From assembly GCF_030295385.1 (NCBI RefSeq), contig NZ_AP027079.1:1054001-1118000 (forward strand): 64,000 nt of DNA. The letters run 5' to 3'. The stretch is from Geothrix oryzae (GTDB taxonomy: Bacteria > Acidobacteriota > Holophagae > Holophagales > Holophagaceae). Each line of letters opens with the position of its first letter. Positions within the stretch are counted from its first letter, which is position 1. Positions 9,600 through 17,552 of this stretch are shown piece after piece. Below the pieces are notes generated by a model, which saw only the letters and a list, made by a program, of their open reading frames with translations, was not told the DNA's origin and made no database searches. The position numbers and the translations under genes were made by a program.

Positions 9600-9727
9600 C
9601 GAGTGGGCTCCCCGTCCGGCGGGCGGAACCGATCATTGTAGCCCGGGAGACGGGAAGCCGCGGATCACGAAAGGCGAGAATGGACCTGCGCGTGGTCTGA
9701 CCACGCGCTTGAAGCACGCCTCGGCTG

Positions 9728-9902
9728 GTCCCACTCGGAGGTTGGTCGCTGGCCCTTCTGGGGCTCGGCCCAGCCAGGCCGGGCTTCGAACGCACCCGGC
9801 TGCGCCGTGTGCCGGTCCCGCTCGGAGGCTGGTCGCTGGCCCTTCTGGGGGCTCGGCCCATCCAGGCTGGGCTTCGAACGCATCCGGCTGCGCCGTGTGC
9901 CG
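9728..9902. repeat. two tandem copies of an 87/88-bp intergenic repeat
   Basis: Copy one is 9728-9814 and copy two 9815-9902. They share long identical blocks (for example TGGTCGCTGGCCCTTCTGGG and CGGCTGCGCCGTGTGCC) with scattered substitutions and one inserted G in copy two, so neither strand keeps a common reading frame across both. A shortened third piece (GGCCCCGCTTCGGCGTGCC) follows at about 9903-9921, and the first bases of the unit (GGTCCCACTCGGAGGTT) recur near 10002-10018. I see no coding signal here. It may be a species-specific intergenic repeat family. Confidence 0.75.
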
Positions 9903-10034
9903 GCCCCGCTTCGGCGTGCCAGAGGCTCCACCTCCGCGAGCGAAGCGAGTGGGAGCATCCTCCCGCGGAGGATGCGTCAGGTGGAGAGGCACGCCTCGGG
10001 CGGTCCCACTCGGAGGTTCGAATCATCGGCTTTT
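9903..10034. other. gene-free stretch between the repeat and the tRNA terminator
   Basis: Together with 9600-9727 and the repeat, this makes about 435 bp without a credible gene between cutA and the terminator of tRNA-Pro. It contains the short inverted pieces CTCCACCTCCGCGAG and CTCCCGCGGAGGATG near 9928-9973. A 13-mer, GGAGGTTCGAATC, at 10013-10025 equals the T-arm core of the nearby tRNA-Pro but lies in the opposite orientation. ORFs crossing it in several frames are all compositional. Confidence 0.5.
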
Positions 10035-10150
<116 letters not shown>

Positions 10151-10197
10151 CGAAGGTTTGACTGTACTGGAAACGGACGGGGGCGTCCAGCATGCAG

Positions 10198-10593
10198 CTA
10201 TTCGGACTCCAGGCCGAGGCGGATGCGCTCTTTGCGGCGGGCTTCGAGCAGGCGCAGGGCGCGGCGGAGGGGATCGGGGTCCTTGGGGGCGGCGGGCGTT
10301 TCCACCGGGGGGTCGCAGGGCACGACCTGGAGGCCGGAGAGGTTGAGCCCGAGCGCCCGGCGGATGCGGTCGCGGATCTGGGGCCAGACGGCGGCCGCGG
10401 CTTCACGCAGGGGGCCGATGCGGGCCAGCTCCCAGCAGCCCATGACGAGGATATCGCGCTCCACGCGCAGAGGGCGCGTGCGGTCCGCCAGGGCGGGCCC
10501 CACAACGAAGGGCCAGGCTTGGCGCAGCCGGGCTTCCGCCTTCTGGTTGGGCAGGCGGGCCCCCAAGGGGACGAGGCGCGGGGTGCGCTTCAT
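10198..10593 (-). CDS. DUF721 / DciA-like protein
   Basis: A 131-aa protein with the DUF721 pattern: AWPFVVGPALADRTRPLRVERDILVMGC near residues 28-55 matches the W-x-x-x-V-G--A-T-P-----G-L-V core of the family. DciA of this family loads or handles the replicative helicase DnaB in bacteria that lack DnaC; whether this copy does so is inference. The start ATG at 10593 overlaps the CoA-transferase stop as ATGA, which fixes it over the longer alternative at 10626. A basic, charged C-terminus follows (RLLEARRKERIRLGLE). Confidence 0.75.
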   Translation of the reverse strand: MKRTPRLVPLGARLPNQKAEARLRQAWPFVVGPALADRTRPLRVERDILVMGCWELARIGPLREAAAAVWPQIRDRIRRALGLNLSGLQVVPCDPPVETPAAPKDPDPLRRALRLLEARRKERIRLGLESE

Positions 10594-11708
10594 GGCTTCC
10601 AGCGGGGCGGGGGAAGGGCGGCGCACGCGCGCTCACCGTTGAGCAGCACCGGCGAGGCCAGGGTGGGGATCATGGTGTTGGTCTCCGCCTCGAAGAGGGG
10701 CTGCAGCAGGTTATGCAGCTCGCCGCCCTTGCGGAAGAGCACCTCGTCCACGCTCCGCACCCGGCTGGCGGGAATGGCGTTGGCTTCGCACATGGCGAGC
10801 ACGCTTTCCACGGTGCTGGCCAGGGTGCGGGTCTCGATGAGGGCCACGAGCTCCGCCCGGTCCTTCACGCGGCCCCGGTTCTGCTTCCATTCGGGGCGGG
10901 CCTCCAGGTCCAGGTCCAGCCACATGGCGAGCACCTCGAACTGGCGGTCGCTGCCCACGCCGATGGCCACATCGCCGTCGCTGCACCGGAAGGACTGGTA
11001 GGGCACGATCTGGGGATGGGCATTGCCCCAGCGCTGCGGGGGCTTCCCGGTCATGAGGGCGCCCGCCGCGACATTCACCAGGCCCGCCAGGGCGGCCTCC
11101 ATCAGGGGCACCTCGATGTGGAGGGCCTCCCCGGTGCGTTCGCGGTGGAGCAGGGCGGACTGGATGCCGTTGGCGCAGTAGAGCCCCGCCAGGACATCCA
11201 CCAGGGCCACGCCCACCTTCATGGGGCGGCCCTCCTGCTCGCCGGTGATGGCCATCCAGCCGCTTTCGGCCTGGATGATGAAATCGTAGCCCGCGCGGCG
11301 CGAGGCGGTGACATCCGAGGCGAACCCCCGGATGGAGGCCAGGATGAGCTTGGGGAACTTGGCGTGGAGCCGCTTCCAGCCGAGCCCCAGGCGGTCCGCG
11401 GAGTCGGCCCGGAAGTTCTCCACGAGCACATCGGCGTCCTTCAGCAGGTCGAAGAGGTCGGTCCGGCCCTCTTCTGTGTGCAGGTCGATGGGACGGCTGC
11501 GCTTGCCCCGGTTGGCGCAGCGGAAATAGGCGCTCTCGCCCGACTCGCCGTGCTCGAAAGGGGGGCCCCAGCCGCGGGTGGGATCACCTTCCGGAGGCTC
11601 CAGCTTCTGCACCTCGGCGCCGAAATCCGCCAGCAGCTGGGTGGAGAACGGGCCGGCAAGCACGCAGGACAGATCCACGATCTTGAAGTGGGACAGGGGC
11701 TTGGGCAT
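10590..11708 (-). CDS. CaiB/BaiF family (class III) CoA-transferase
   Basis: Moves CoA between carboxylic acids in the cytoplasm. The 372-aa product begins LSHFKIVDLSCVLAGPFSTQ (family: VLDLSRVLAGPxxxQ), has DLKxxxG-like DLHTEEGR, ADVLVENFRAD, RAGYDFIIQAESG, and VGVALVDVLAGLYCANG, in which Asp172 is the expected nucleophile. Slightly shorter than formyl-CoA transferase (about 415-430 aa). The acid substrate cannot be told from sequence. It is coupled to the DUF721 gene through an ATGA overlap, which says nothing obvious about function. Confidence 0.9.
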   Translation of the reverse strand: MPKPLSHFKIVDLSCVLAGPFSTQLLADFGAEVQKLEPPEGDPTRGWGPPFEHGESGESAYFRCANRGKRSRPIDLHTEEGRTDLFDLLKDADVLVENFRADSADRLGLGWKRLHAKFPKLILASIRGFASDVTASRRAGYDFIIQAESGWMAITGEQEGRPMKVGVALVDVLAGLYCANGIQSALLHRERTGEALHIEVPLMEAALAGLVNVAAGALMTGKPPQRWGNAHPQIVPYQSFRCSDGDVAIGVGSDRQFEVLAMWLDLDLEARPEWKQNRGRVKDRAELVALIETRTLASTVESVLAMCEANAIPASRVRSVDEVLFRKGGELHNLLQPLFEAETNTMIPTLASPVLLNGERACAALPPPRWKP

Positions 11709-11751
11709 CGGGTTCTCCGACGCCCAGCCTACTTCAAGTCCCGGGATGGAA

Positions 11752-12180
11752 TCAGCTGGCGGCCACGGTCCGGCGGTAGGCGGCCGTCAGCGTGGCCGCG
11801 ATCTCCTCGGGGCTGTGGCCCAGGAAATCCTGGCGCTGCATGAGGTGGACGAGCTGGCCGTCCTTGAGGATGGCGGCCTGGGGGCTGGTGGGCATGGCGC
11901 CCTCGAAGTACTCGCGGGCCCGGGCGGTGGCCTCCTTCTCCATGCCGGCGAAGACGGTCACGAGGTGGTCGAAGCGCAGGTTCTGGGTCCGCAGGGCCTC
12001 CGTAACGCCGGGCCGGGCCCCGGCCGCCGCGCAGCCGCAGACGCTGTTCACCACCAGCAGCGTGGTGCCGGGCGCCTGCAGCGCCGCGTCCACCTGGGCC
12101 GGCGTCAGCAGTTGCTGGAAGCCCACCTGGATCAGTTCCTCGCGCATCGGGGCGACCATGTATTCGGGATAGTTCGACAT
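11752..12180 (-). CDS. BrxA/BrxB-type bacilliredoxin (YphP/YqiW family)
   Basis: 142-aa thioredoxin-fold protein. The motif VNSVCGCAAAGARPG near residues 44-58 has Cys48-Gly-Cys50, the CGC active site by which bacilliredoxins remove bacillithiol or related thiol adducts from proteins. FAGMEKEATARAREYF and SPQAAILKDGQLVHLMQR are family-typical. Whether this organism makes bacillithiol cannot be judged from the window. It is divergent from an NADPH-dependent FMN reductase across an 83-bp spacer holding a 26-bp dyad, so the two redox genes may share control. Confidence 0.92.
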   Translation of the reverse strand: MSNYPEYMVAPMREELIQVGFQQLLTPAQVDAALQAPGTTLLVVNSVCGCAAAGARPGVTEALRTQNLRFDHLVTVFAGMEKEATARAREYFEGAMPTSPQAAILKDGQLVHLMQRQDFLGHSPEEIAATLTAAYRRTVAAS

Positions 12181-12217
12181 GAGGTTCTCCGTCCAAGCAA
12201 AAAGTTTACCAATCGAG

Positions 12218-12243
12218 TCAAGATTGATCTAGATCACACTTGA
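12218..12243. promoter_or_regulatory. 26-bp dyad, CRP/FNR-like operator between divergent redox genes
   Basis: The core TTGATCTAGATCAC (12224-12237) matches the FNR pattern TTGAT-N4-ATCAA except for the last base, and also fits CRP as TTGA-N6-TCAC. The perfect inner palindrome TGATCTAGATCA is flanked by inverted TCAAG and CTTGA, extending symmetry to 26 bp. It sits 38 bp from the bacilliredoxin start and 21 bp from the FMN reductase start, so it could control both. Binding by a CRP/FNR-family regulator is inference. Confidence 0.55.
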
Positions 12244-12263
12244 TCCCATCCAAGGGAGGACCC

Positions 12264-12806
12264 ATGAAGCTGGCACTGGTGGGCGGAAGTCTCCGCGCCG
12301 GATCGCTCAATGCCCGCCTGCTGCACCACCTCGCCCGGGCGTTGGAGGCCCGGGGCCACGAGGTGGCGGCCTTCACGGGGGAGGCGCTGCGCCTGCCGCT
12401 CTACGAGGAGGGGGCCGCGCCCTCAGCTGAAGCCCAGACCCTGCATGGCGCCCTCCGGGAGGCCCAGGGGCTGGTCATCGTGTCGCCGGAGTACAACTCG
12501 GGCATCCCGGGTCACCTGAAGAACGCCGTGGACTGGCTCAGCACCATGAAGCCCAGCCCCTGGCCCGACCTGCCGGTGCTGCTCTGCAGCGCGAGTCCCG
12601 GGGCCTTCGGCGGCGCCCGCGGCCTGGTGGCCTGGCGGGCCACCCTCGCCAACATGGGTGCGCTGGCCCTGCCGGAAGCCATCACGGTGCCCCACGCGGA
12701 CCAGCAGCTGGATGCGGAGGGCGCACCCACCGATCCCCGCACCGCCGCCTCGGTCCCGAGGGTCCTGGAGAAGTTCCTCACCCTGGCGGCGCGGCTCCAT
12801 CCATGA
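12264..12806 (+). CDS. NADPH-dependent FMN reductase family flavoprotein
   Basis: 180-aa flavodoxin-like protein. N-terminal LVGGSLRAGSLNARLL is the phosphate-binding loop for FMN, SPEYNSGIPGHLKNAVDWLS near residues 77-96 is the family signature (PEYN-S-P--LKNAIDW), and SASPGAFGGARG follows. Members reduce quinones, azo compounds, chromate or flavins with NAD(P)H; the substrate here is unknown. The start is the ATG at 12264, after AAGGGAGGA. It shares a 26-bp dyad-bearing control region with the divergent bacilliredoxin. Confidence 0.93.
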   Translation: MKLALVGGSLRAGSLNARLLHHLARALEARGHEVAAFTGEALRLPLYEEGAAPSAEAQTLHGALREAQGLVIVSPEYNSGIPGHLKNAVDWLSTMKPSPWPDLPVLLCSASPGAFGGARGLVAWRATLANMGALALPEAITVPHADQQLDAEGAPTDPRTAASVPRVLEKFLTLAARLHP

Positions 12807-12862
12807 GCCTCGGCCACCGGGGCGCGTTCGTGCGATCCTGAACGACCTTTCCGGAGCCCGTC

Positions 12863-14635
12863 ATGAAGGACTTCTTCAAGAGTTTCTTCGCCGCCCTGCT
12901 GGCCCTGATGGTGGCTGGCGGGTTGGCCGTCTTCCTGTTCTTCGGCCTGCTGGCGGCTGTCGGCTCCTCCGGCAAGCCCACGGTTCCGACCAAGGCCGTG
13001 CTGATCTTCGACCTGGATACCAGCCTGTCGGACGGCGACCGCGATCCTGAACCCAGCGAGGCTCTCAGCGAGGCCCTGGGCGGCGCCGGGAGCCACAGCC
13101 AGGCGCTTCCGGCGGCCATCGAGGCCCTGGACCGGGCGGCCGCCGACAGCCGCATCACGGCCCTGTTCCTCACGGGGAACCTGCAGGGCGCGGGCCCCGC
13201 CCAGCTGCGGGAGCTGCGGGAAGCCATCCAGCGGTTCAAGGCGAAGAAGCCCGTGCTGGCCTACAACCTGGGCTGGGCGAAGCGGGACTTCTACCTGGCC
13301 GCCGGTGCCACGACCGTGTTCATGAACCCCTTCGGCGAGATGGAGCTGAACGGCCTGGCCAGCGAGCCCATGTTCTTCGGCGAGGCCTTCAAGAAGTACG
13401 GCGTGGAGGTTCAGGTCACCCGCGTGGGCAAGTACAAGAGCGCGGTGGAGCCCTTCATCACCGACCGCATGAGCGAACCCAACCGCGAACAGGTGCAGAA
13501 GCTGCTCGACGACATCTGGTCCGAATGGAAGGAGACGGTCGCCAAGGACCGGAAGAAGGCTCCGGCGGATCTGCAGGCCATCGCGGACGAACGGGGCCTG
13601 ATCGAAGCGGACGAGGCGAAGAAGCTGGGCCTGATCGACCGCATCGCGCCCTATGACGAAGTGCTCGACGAGCTGAAGAAGCTGGCCGGGAAGCAGTCCA
13701 AGGACAAGGATTTCCCCCAGATCACCCTGGCGACCTACGCCGGCATCCCTGGCGAGGCGAAGACCGGCAAGACCCGCATCGCCGTGGTCGTGGCCGAGGG
13801 CGAGATCGTGGATGGCGAAGGCAAGTCCACCCAGGTGGGCGGCGAACGCCTCAGCCGGGAGCTGCGCCGCCTGCGCCTCGACGAGCGCGTCAAGGCCGTG
13901 GTGCTACGCGTGAACAGCCCCGGCGGCAGCGCTTCCGCCTCGGAGCTCATCCAGCGGGAAGTCATCCTCACGAAGAAGGTGAAGCCCCTGGTGGTGTCCA
14001 TGGGCCACCTCGCGGCCTCCGGCGGCTACTGGATCAGCACCTACGGGGACCGCATCTTCGCCGAACCCAGCACCATCACGGGTTCCATCGGCGTCTTCGG
14101 CCTGCTGCCCAATGTGAAGAAGCTGGCCAACGAGCACGGCATCACCTGGGACAGCGTGCAGACCGCGAAGTTGGCCAATCCCATGACCCTGACGCGGCCC
14201 AAGAACGACCTGGAGCTGACGCGCATCCAGGGCCTGGTGGACCGCATCTACGAGCAGTTCGTGGCCAAGGTGGCCGACAGCCGGAAGATGAAGAAGGAAG
14301 CCGTCCATGAGATCGCGCAGGGGCGCGTGTGGTCCGGCCAGGAGGCCCTCAAACTGGGTCTGGTGGACGAGATCGGCGGGCTCGGCGCGGCGGTGAAGCA
14401 CGCGGCGACCATGGCCAAGGCGGACGGGGACTACTACCTGGTCGGCCCCGAGCGGGAGCAGGACACGCTCAAGGAGTTGCTTAAGAGCCTGGGCGGCAAA
14501 CCCCGGAAGCTGGCGAAGCCGGGCCCCGTGGATGCGCTGGCGGGAGGCCTCCTACGGCAGGTGGACCTGCTGACCTCGCTGAACGATCCCAGGGGCGTCT
14601 ACGCCAGGCTGCCCTTCGACCTCGACCTGAAATAG
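12863..14635 (+). CDS. sppA: signal peptide peptidase SppA, 67-kDa type
   Basis: Membrane-bound serine protease that degrades signal peptides left after secretion. The 590-aa product has one N-terminal membrane helix (about 8-34) and the two tandem SppA domains of the long Gram-negative form. The catalytic Lys192 lies in GKYKSAVEPF of the first domain and the nucleophile Ser386 in AASGGYW of the second, the split Lys/Ser dyad known from E. coli SppA. NSPGGSASASELI and ITGSIGVFG are the oxyanion and dimer motifs. Start ATG 12863 follows CCGGAG. MarC begins 4 bp after the stop. Confidence 0.96.
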   Translation: MKDFFKSFFAALLALMVAGGLAVFLFFGLLAAVGSSGKPTVPTKAVLIFDLDTSLSDGDRDPEPSEALSEALGGAGSHSQALPAAIEALDRAAADSRITALFLTGNLQGAGPAQLRELREAIQRFKAKKPVLAYNLGWAKRDFYLAAGATTVFMNPFGEMELNGLASEPMFFGEAFKKYGVEVQVTRVGKYKSAVEPFITDRMSEPNREQVQKLLDDIWSEWKETVAKDRKKAPADLQAIADERGLIEADEAKKLGLIDRIAPYDEVLDELKKLAGKQSKDKDFPQITLATYAGIPGEAKTGKTRIAVVVAEGEIVDGEGKSTQVGGERLSRELRRLRLDERVKAVVLRVNSPGGSASASELIQREVILTKKVKPLVVSMGHLAASGGYWISTYGDRIFAEPSTITGSIGVFGLLPNVKKLANEHGITWDSVQTAKLANPMTLTRPKNDLELTRIQGLVDRIYEQFVAKVADSRKMKKEAVHEIAQGRVWSGQEALKLGLVDEIGGLGAAVKHAATMAKADGDYYLVGPEREQDTLKELLKSLGGKPRKLAKPGPVDALAGGLLRQVDLLTSLNDPRGVYARLPFDLDLK

Positions 14636-14639
14636 CTTC

Positions 14640-15257
14640 ATGGATTCCTCCTCCTTCATCTCCGCGGTCGTGCTGCTGGTGCTGGTGACCGATCCCCTGG
14701 GCAACATCCCGCTCTTCATCGGGCTGTTGCGCCAGGTGGATCCGGCCCGGCGGCAGCGGATCATCGTCCGCGAGGTGCTGTTCGCCTTCGCCATCCTGCT
14801 CTTCTTCGCGTTCTTCGGGCAGAAGGTGCTGCGCCTCATGCACCTCACGGACACCTCGCTCGGCATCGCCGGCGGCGTGATCCTCTTCCTCATCGCGTTG
14901 AAGATGGTCTTTCCGCATCCCGAGGGCCGGGGGGCCGACCACCCCATCCACGGGGAACCCTTCCTCGTGCCCCTGGCCATCCCCTTCATCGCCGGCCCGT
15001 CGGCCATCGCCACCGTGCTGCTGCTGGTCAGCCGCGAGCCGCACCGGCTCTGGGAATGGCTGGGCGCCCTGTCCGTGGCCATGGCGATCTCGGCCGTGGT
15101 GCTGGGTTTCGCGGAGAAGATCGCGGATTTCCTGGGGGAGCAGGTCACCTTGGCCTTCGAGCGGCTCATGGGTCTGGTGCTGACCGCCATCGCCATCGAG
15201 ATGCTGCTGGCGGGCATCGAGAAATTCGTGCACCAGATCCGCCTCGCGGGAGCCTGA
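14640..15257 (+). CDS. MarC/YhgN family integral membrane protein
   Basis: 205-aa membrane protein with six predicted helices in two repeats. Family motifs: LVLVTDPLGNIPLF near residues 13-26, LGIAGGVILFLIALKM near 73-88, and PLAIPFIAGPSAIAT in the second half. Members were once linked to multiple antibiotic resistance, which was later not confirmed; the transport role remains open. The gene starts 4 bp after sppA and was probably transcribed with it. Confidence 0.9.
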   Translation: MDSSSFISAVVLLVLVTDPLGNIPLFIGLLRQVDPARRQRIIVREVLFAFAILLFFAFFGQKVLRLMHLTDTSLGIAGGVILFLIALKMVFPHPEGRGADHPIHGEPFLVPLAIPFIAGPSAIATVLLLVSREPHRLWEWLGALSVAMAISAVVLGFAEKIADFLGEQVTLAFERLMGLVLTAIAIEMLLAGIEKFVHQIRLAGA

Positions 15258-15312
15258 CCAGCCCCCTCAAGATGCGCCTGATCCTTCCGATAGGAGGTAC
15301 AGGAGCAGATGA

Positions 15313-15885
15313 ATGAGGGTTCGTGCGTGCCTGCCAATGGGCCTGATGCTGCTCATGGTGGCTTCCACCGGATGTGAGCGGAGCGAGACCCGGCGGGCCC
15401 GCCAGGTCATGGATCTGGTCCGGACGATGGAGACCGAGCTGCAAACCACGGCCAAGCAGGCCGCGGGGGCCTTCTCGCGGCGGGCGGATTTCGAGGACCT
15501 GCGGATGGCCTTCGGGGATGAGCGCTTCGATGCGGGCACGCCGCTGGGGCCCGACTTCCAGGGAAACCTCGCGGCGATGATCCAGGGGTTGCATGCCCAA
15601 TTCGAGAAGGAGCCCAAGGATGCGGGATTCCCGAAGAAGGTGGCCCGCCGGATCAACCAGTTCGGCCAATGGTGGTCGTTCGTCCGGCACTATCTCGAAA
15701 CGAGGCGGGACCAGCTGAACCGGGCCGCGGCCAACGGCGGTGAGCCCGTGAGCCTGCCCGGTGGGCGGACACTCCGCGGGGAGGTCCTCACGACCCTGGG
15801 GGAGGTCATCAAGGTGGTCGAGGCCTTCGAGACCATCACGAACCGCTGCGCCCGGGGGATCGAAGGCATCGTCGCCCGCTCCTGA
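15313..15885 (+). CDS. putative lipoprotein of unknown function
   Basis: 190-aa product with an N-terminal export signal (MRVRACLPMGLMLLMVASTGC). Cys21 could be lipidated, although Ser at -3 makes the lipobox imperfect. The mature part is helical and charged (RRARQVMDLVRTMETELQTT, FEKEPKDAGFPKKVARRINQFGQWW) without a domain I know. AGGAG precedes the ATG. It is followed convergently by the hotdog gene, 8 bp away. Confidence 0.65.
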   Translation: MRVRACLPMGLMLLMVASTGCERSETRRARQVMDLVRTMETELQTTAKQAAGAFSRRADFEDLRMAFGDERFDAGTPLGPDFQGNLAAMIQGLHAQFEKEPKDAGFPKKVARRINQFGQWWSFVRHYLETRRDQLNRAAANGGEPVSLPGGRTLRGEVLTTLGEVIKVVEAFETITNRCARGIEGIVARS

Positions 15886-15893
15886 AGCCGGTT

Positions 15894-16379
15894 TCAGCTC
15901 CGGCGTTTCAGGCTGAGTTCGAGCACGAAAGTCGCCACGGGCTCGAAGGTGCCATCCGGGGTCTTCACCGCCGCCTGGATGGCCATGGGTTCGGTGATGC
16001 GGTCTTCGGAAGCCAAGGTGCGGCGCACCTGGTCGCGGATGGCCTCGCCCTCCTCGCAGATGAAGTAGACATCGGATTCGGGGCGCTTGAGAAAGGTGGC
16101 CTGAAAGGCCTTGAAGACCAGGGACACCGGCTGCCCGGACCGCTTGATCTGATCCATGGCGAGCAGGCCCCCGGCGCAGTCCGCCCCGATGGCCAGGGCG
16201 CCGAAGTACATCGAACCCAGGTGATTGCGCGTCCACCGCCGGAGCGGAACCCGGACCACGCAACGGGTTTCGCTGAGTTCCACGACGCTGGGATGCACGG
16301 AGGCCAGGAGGGGGATCTTCAGCCAGCCGAAGAGGCGCATGCCGAAGGTCTGCTTGAAGCGCTGCAGGGCCCCGGCCAC
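15894..16379 (-). CDS. DUF4442 hotdog-fold protein, second copy
   Basis: 161-aa protein of the same group as 7774-8235: short helical N-terminus, RRWTRNHLGSMYFGALAIGADCAGG at the place of the hotdog active-site helix, then SLVFKAFQATFLKRP. It is probably a thioesterase-like protein; substrate unknown. The start is a GTG at 16379, separated from the rimM stop by a single codon and in the same frame (TGA CCC GTG). In many genomes trmD and rplS follow rimM; here this gene takes the place and transcription then meets a convergent gene. Confidence 0.8.
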   Translation of the reverse strand: MAGALQRFKQTFGMRLFGWLKIPLLASVHPSVVELSETRCVVRVPLRRWTRNHLGSMYFGALAIGADCAGGLLAMDQIKRSGQPVSLVFKAFQATFLKRPESDVYFICEEGEAIRDQVRRTLASEDRITEPMAIQAAVKTPDGTFEPVATFVLELSLKRRS

Positions 16380-16382
16380 GGG

Positions 16383-16934
16383 TCAGTCCCCGACCTGGTT
16401 GACATCCAGCAGGCCCTCGGGCGGATCGAGATCCAGGCGGCGATTCGGCAGGTCCAGCGCCCACCAGGCCTTGATGTAGGGGATGTCCCGCTGGCCGGTG
16501 CGCCCGGGCCGCAGGTCGCGCATCACCACCATGTCGTAGCCGGCGGGGCCGGGGTCAAGGCGCAGCACCTCGCCCACCTTCCGGCCCGCGATGAAGACTT
16601 CGCAACCGATCCACTGGTGCCGGAAGGTCTCGCCCTCGGGGAGTTCGGCGGCGGCCTCGGGCATCCAGAGCGCCCAGCCCTTGAGGGGTTCGGCGGCGGT
16701 GCGGTCGGGGATGTCCTTGAAGGCCAGGCATGGGCGCTCCTGGTGCCAGCGGAAGCTGCGCAGGGCGACGGCGCGGGCGGGCGGGGCCGCCTCGGCGCTT
16801 TCCAGGCTCAGGTGGGGCGGGGCCAGCACGAGGCCCTGGATGTCCTCCAGGCGCCCGGGTTCGTCCATGACCGAATGGAAGAGGAACTCGCCCTTGAGTC
16901 CCTGCACTTTGGCGAGATGGCCCGCGAGGAGCAT
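16383..16934 (-). CDS. rimM: 16S rRNA processing protein RimM
   Basis: Assists maturation of the 30S head and binds ribosomal protein S19. The 183-aa product has the N-terminal beta-barrel (MLLAGHLAKVQGLKGEFLF; family GxIxKxHGLKGE) and the C-terminal PRC barrel (QWIGCEVFIAGRKVGEVLRLDPGPAGYDMVVM, then IPYIKAWWALDLPNRRLDLDPPEGLLD). The pattern IP-----V--VDL is met as IPYIKAWWALDL. Its ATG touches the khpA TAG directly, in the same frame. Confidence 0.92.
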   Translation of the reverse strand: MLLAGHLAKVQGLKGEFLFHSVMDEPGRLEDIQGLVLAPPHLSLESAEAAPPARAVALRSFRWHQERPCLAFKDIPDRTAAEPLKGWALWMPEAAAELPEGETFRHQWIGCEVFIAGRKVGEVLRLDPGPAGYDMVVMRDLRPGRTGQRDIPYIKAWWALDLPNRRLDLDPPEGLLDVNQVGD

Positions 16935-17189
16935 CTAGGCCTCCCGCTCGTCCTCGTCATCGAGTTCGAGGCCCACCACGAGGCCCGCCTTCTCGCCGGC
17001 GGTCTTGCAGAGGGTCCGCAGAGCGGAAATCATGCGCCCGTGCTTGCCGATGATGCGGCCGCGGTCCTTGGGATCGGCGAAGACGAGGGCGTCGCGCTTC
17101 TTCCCCTCGCCGCTGATCTCAATGCGGAGGGCCTCCGGGTGGTCCAGGAGGGGCGTCAGGACATCGCGCAGGAAGGCTTCAAGATTCAT
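16935..17189 (-). CDS. khpA: KH-domain RNA-binding protein KhpA
   Basis: 84-aa single KH domain protein. The GxxG RNA-binding loop is seen in GRIIGKHGRMISALRTL. In other bacteria KhpA binds RNA with KhpB and affects cell elongation and sRNA function. Position between rpsP and rimM is the conserved one, which supports the call. An acidic tail (LELDDEDEREA) ends the protein. Confidence 0.93.
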   Translation of the reverse strand: MNLEAFLRDVLTPLLDHPEALRIEISGEGKKRDALVFADPKDRGRIIGKHGRMISALRTLCKTAGEKAGLVVGLELDDEDEREA

Positions 17190-17210
17190 GGTCGCTCCGC
17201 ATGGAACAAA

Positions 17211-17236
17211 GAAAGCCGGACCTCGGCCCGGCTTTC
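17211..17236 (-). terminator. hairpin between rpsP and khpA
   Basis: GAAAGCCGG (17211-17219) pairs with CCGGCTTTC (17228-17236). On the minus strand it is followed by CTTTGTTCC, a weak T-tract. Its position inside an otherwise tight ribosomal operon suggests partial termination that keeps khpA-rimM below rpsP. Confidence 0.55.
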
Positions 17237-17252
17237 ATGGATCTGAATCGGG

Positions 17253-17495
17253 CTAGATGATCTGGTTCTTCTTGAACAGATCGAGCACGGTCTTGGAGGG
17301 CTGGGCGCCCTTCTGCAGCCAGGACTTGGCCTTCTCGGCGTCGATGCGGACCGCCTCGCCGGAACCGGCGATGGGGTTCACGAAGCCCAGCACTTCCACG
17401 GCGCGGCCAGTGGGGATGCGGTCGTTCTCGGAGACGACGATGTGGTAGAACGGGCGCTTCTTGGCACCATTGCGAGCAAGACGGATCGAAAGCAT
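17253..17495 (-). CDS. rpsP: 30S ribosomal protein S16
   Basis: 80-aa ribosomal protein. MLSIRLARNGAKKRPFYHIV matches the conserved S16 start (xxIRLxRxGxKKxPxYxIV), which decides the ATG at 17495 over the in-frame GTG six bases upstream. AGGGAG lies at the right distance. GFVNPIAGSGEAVRID and WLQKGAQPSKTV are further family blocks. It heads the rpsP-khpA-rimM run, with the TPR gene and ffh upstream. Confidence 0.97.
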   Translation of the reverse strand: MLSIRLARNGAKKRPFYHIVVSENDRIPTGRAVEVLGFVNPIAGSGEAVRIDAEKAKSWLQKGAQPSKTVLDLFKKNQII

Positions 17496-17552
17496 GGGCA
17501 CTCCCTGAGCAGGAAAGTGTATCGCGGAAAGGCGTCCTGCCCAAGCGCAAAT

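Noticed and set aside
10013-10025. Second tRNA gene suggested by the T-arm-like 13-mer
   Set aside because: No acceptor, D or anticodon arm can be formed around it.
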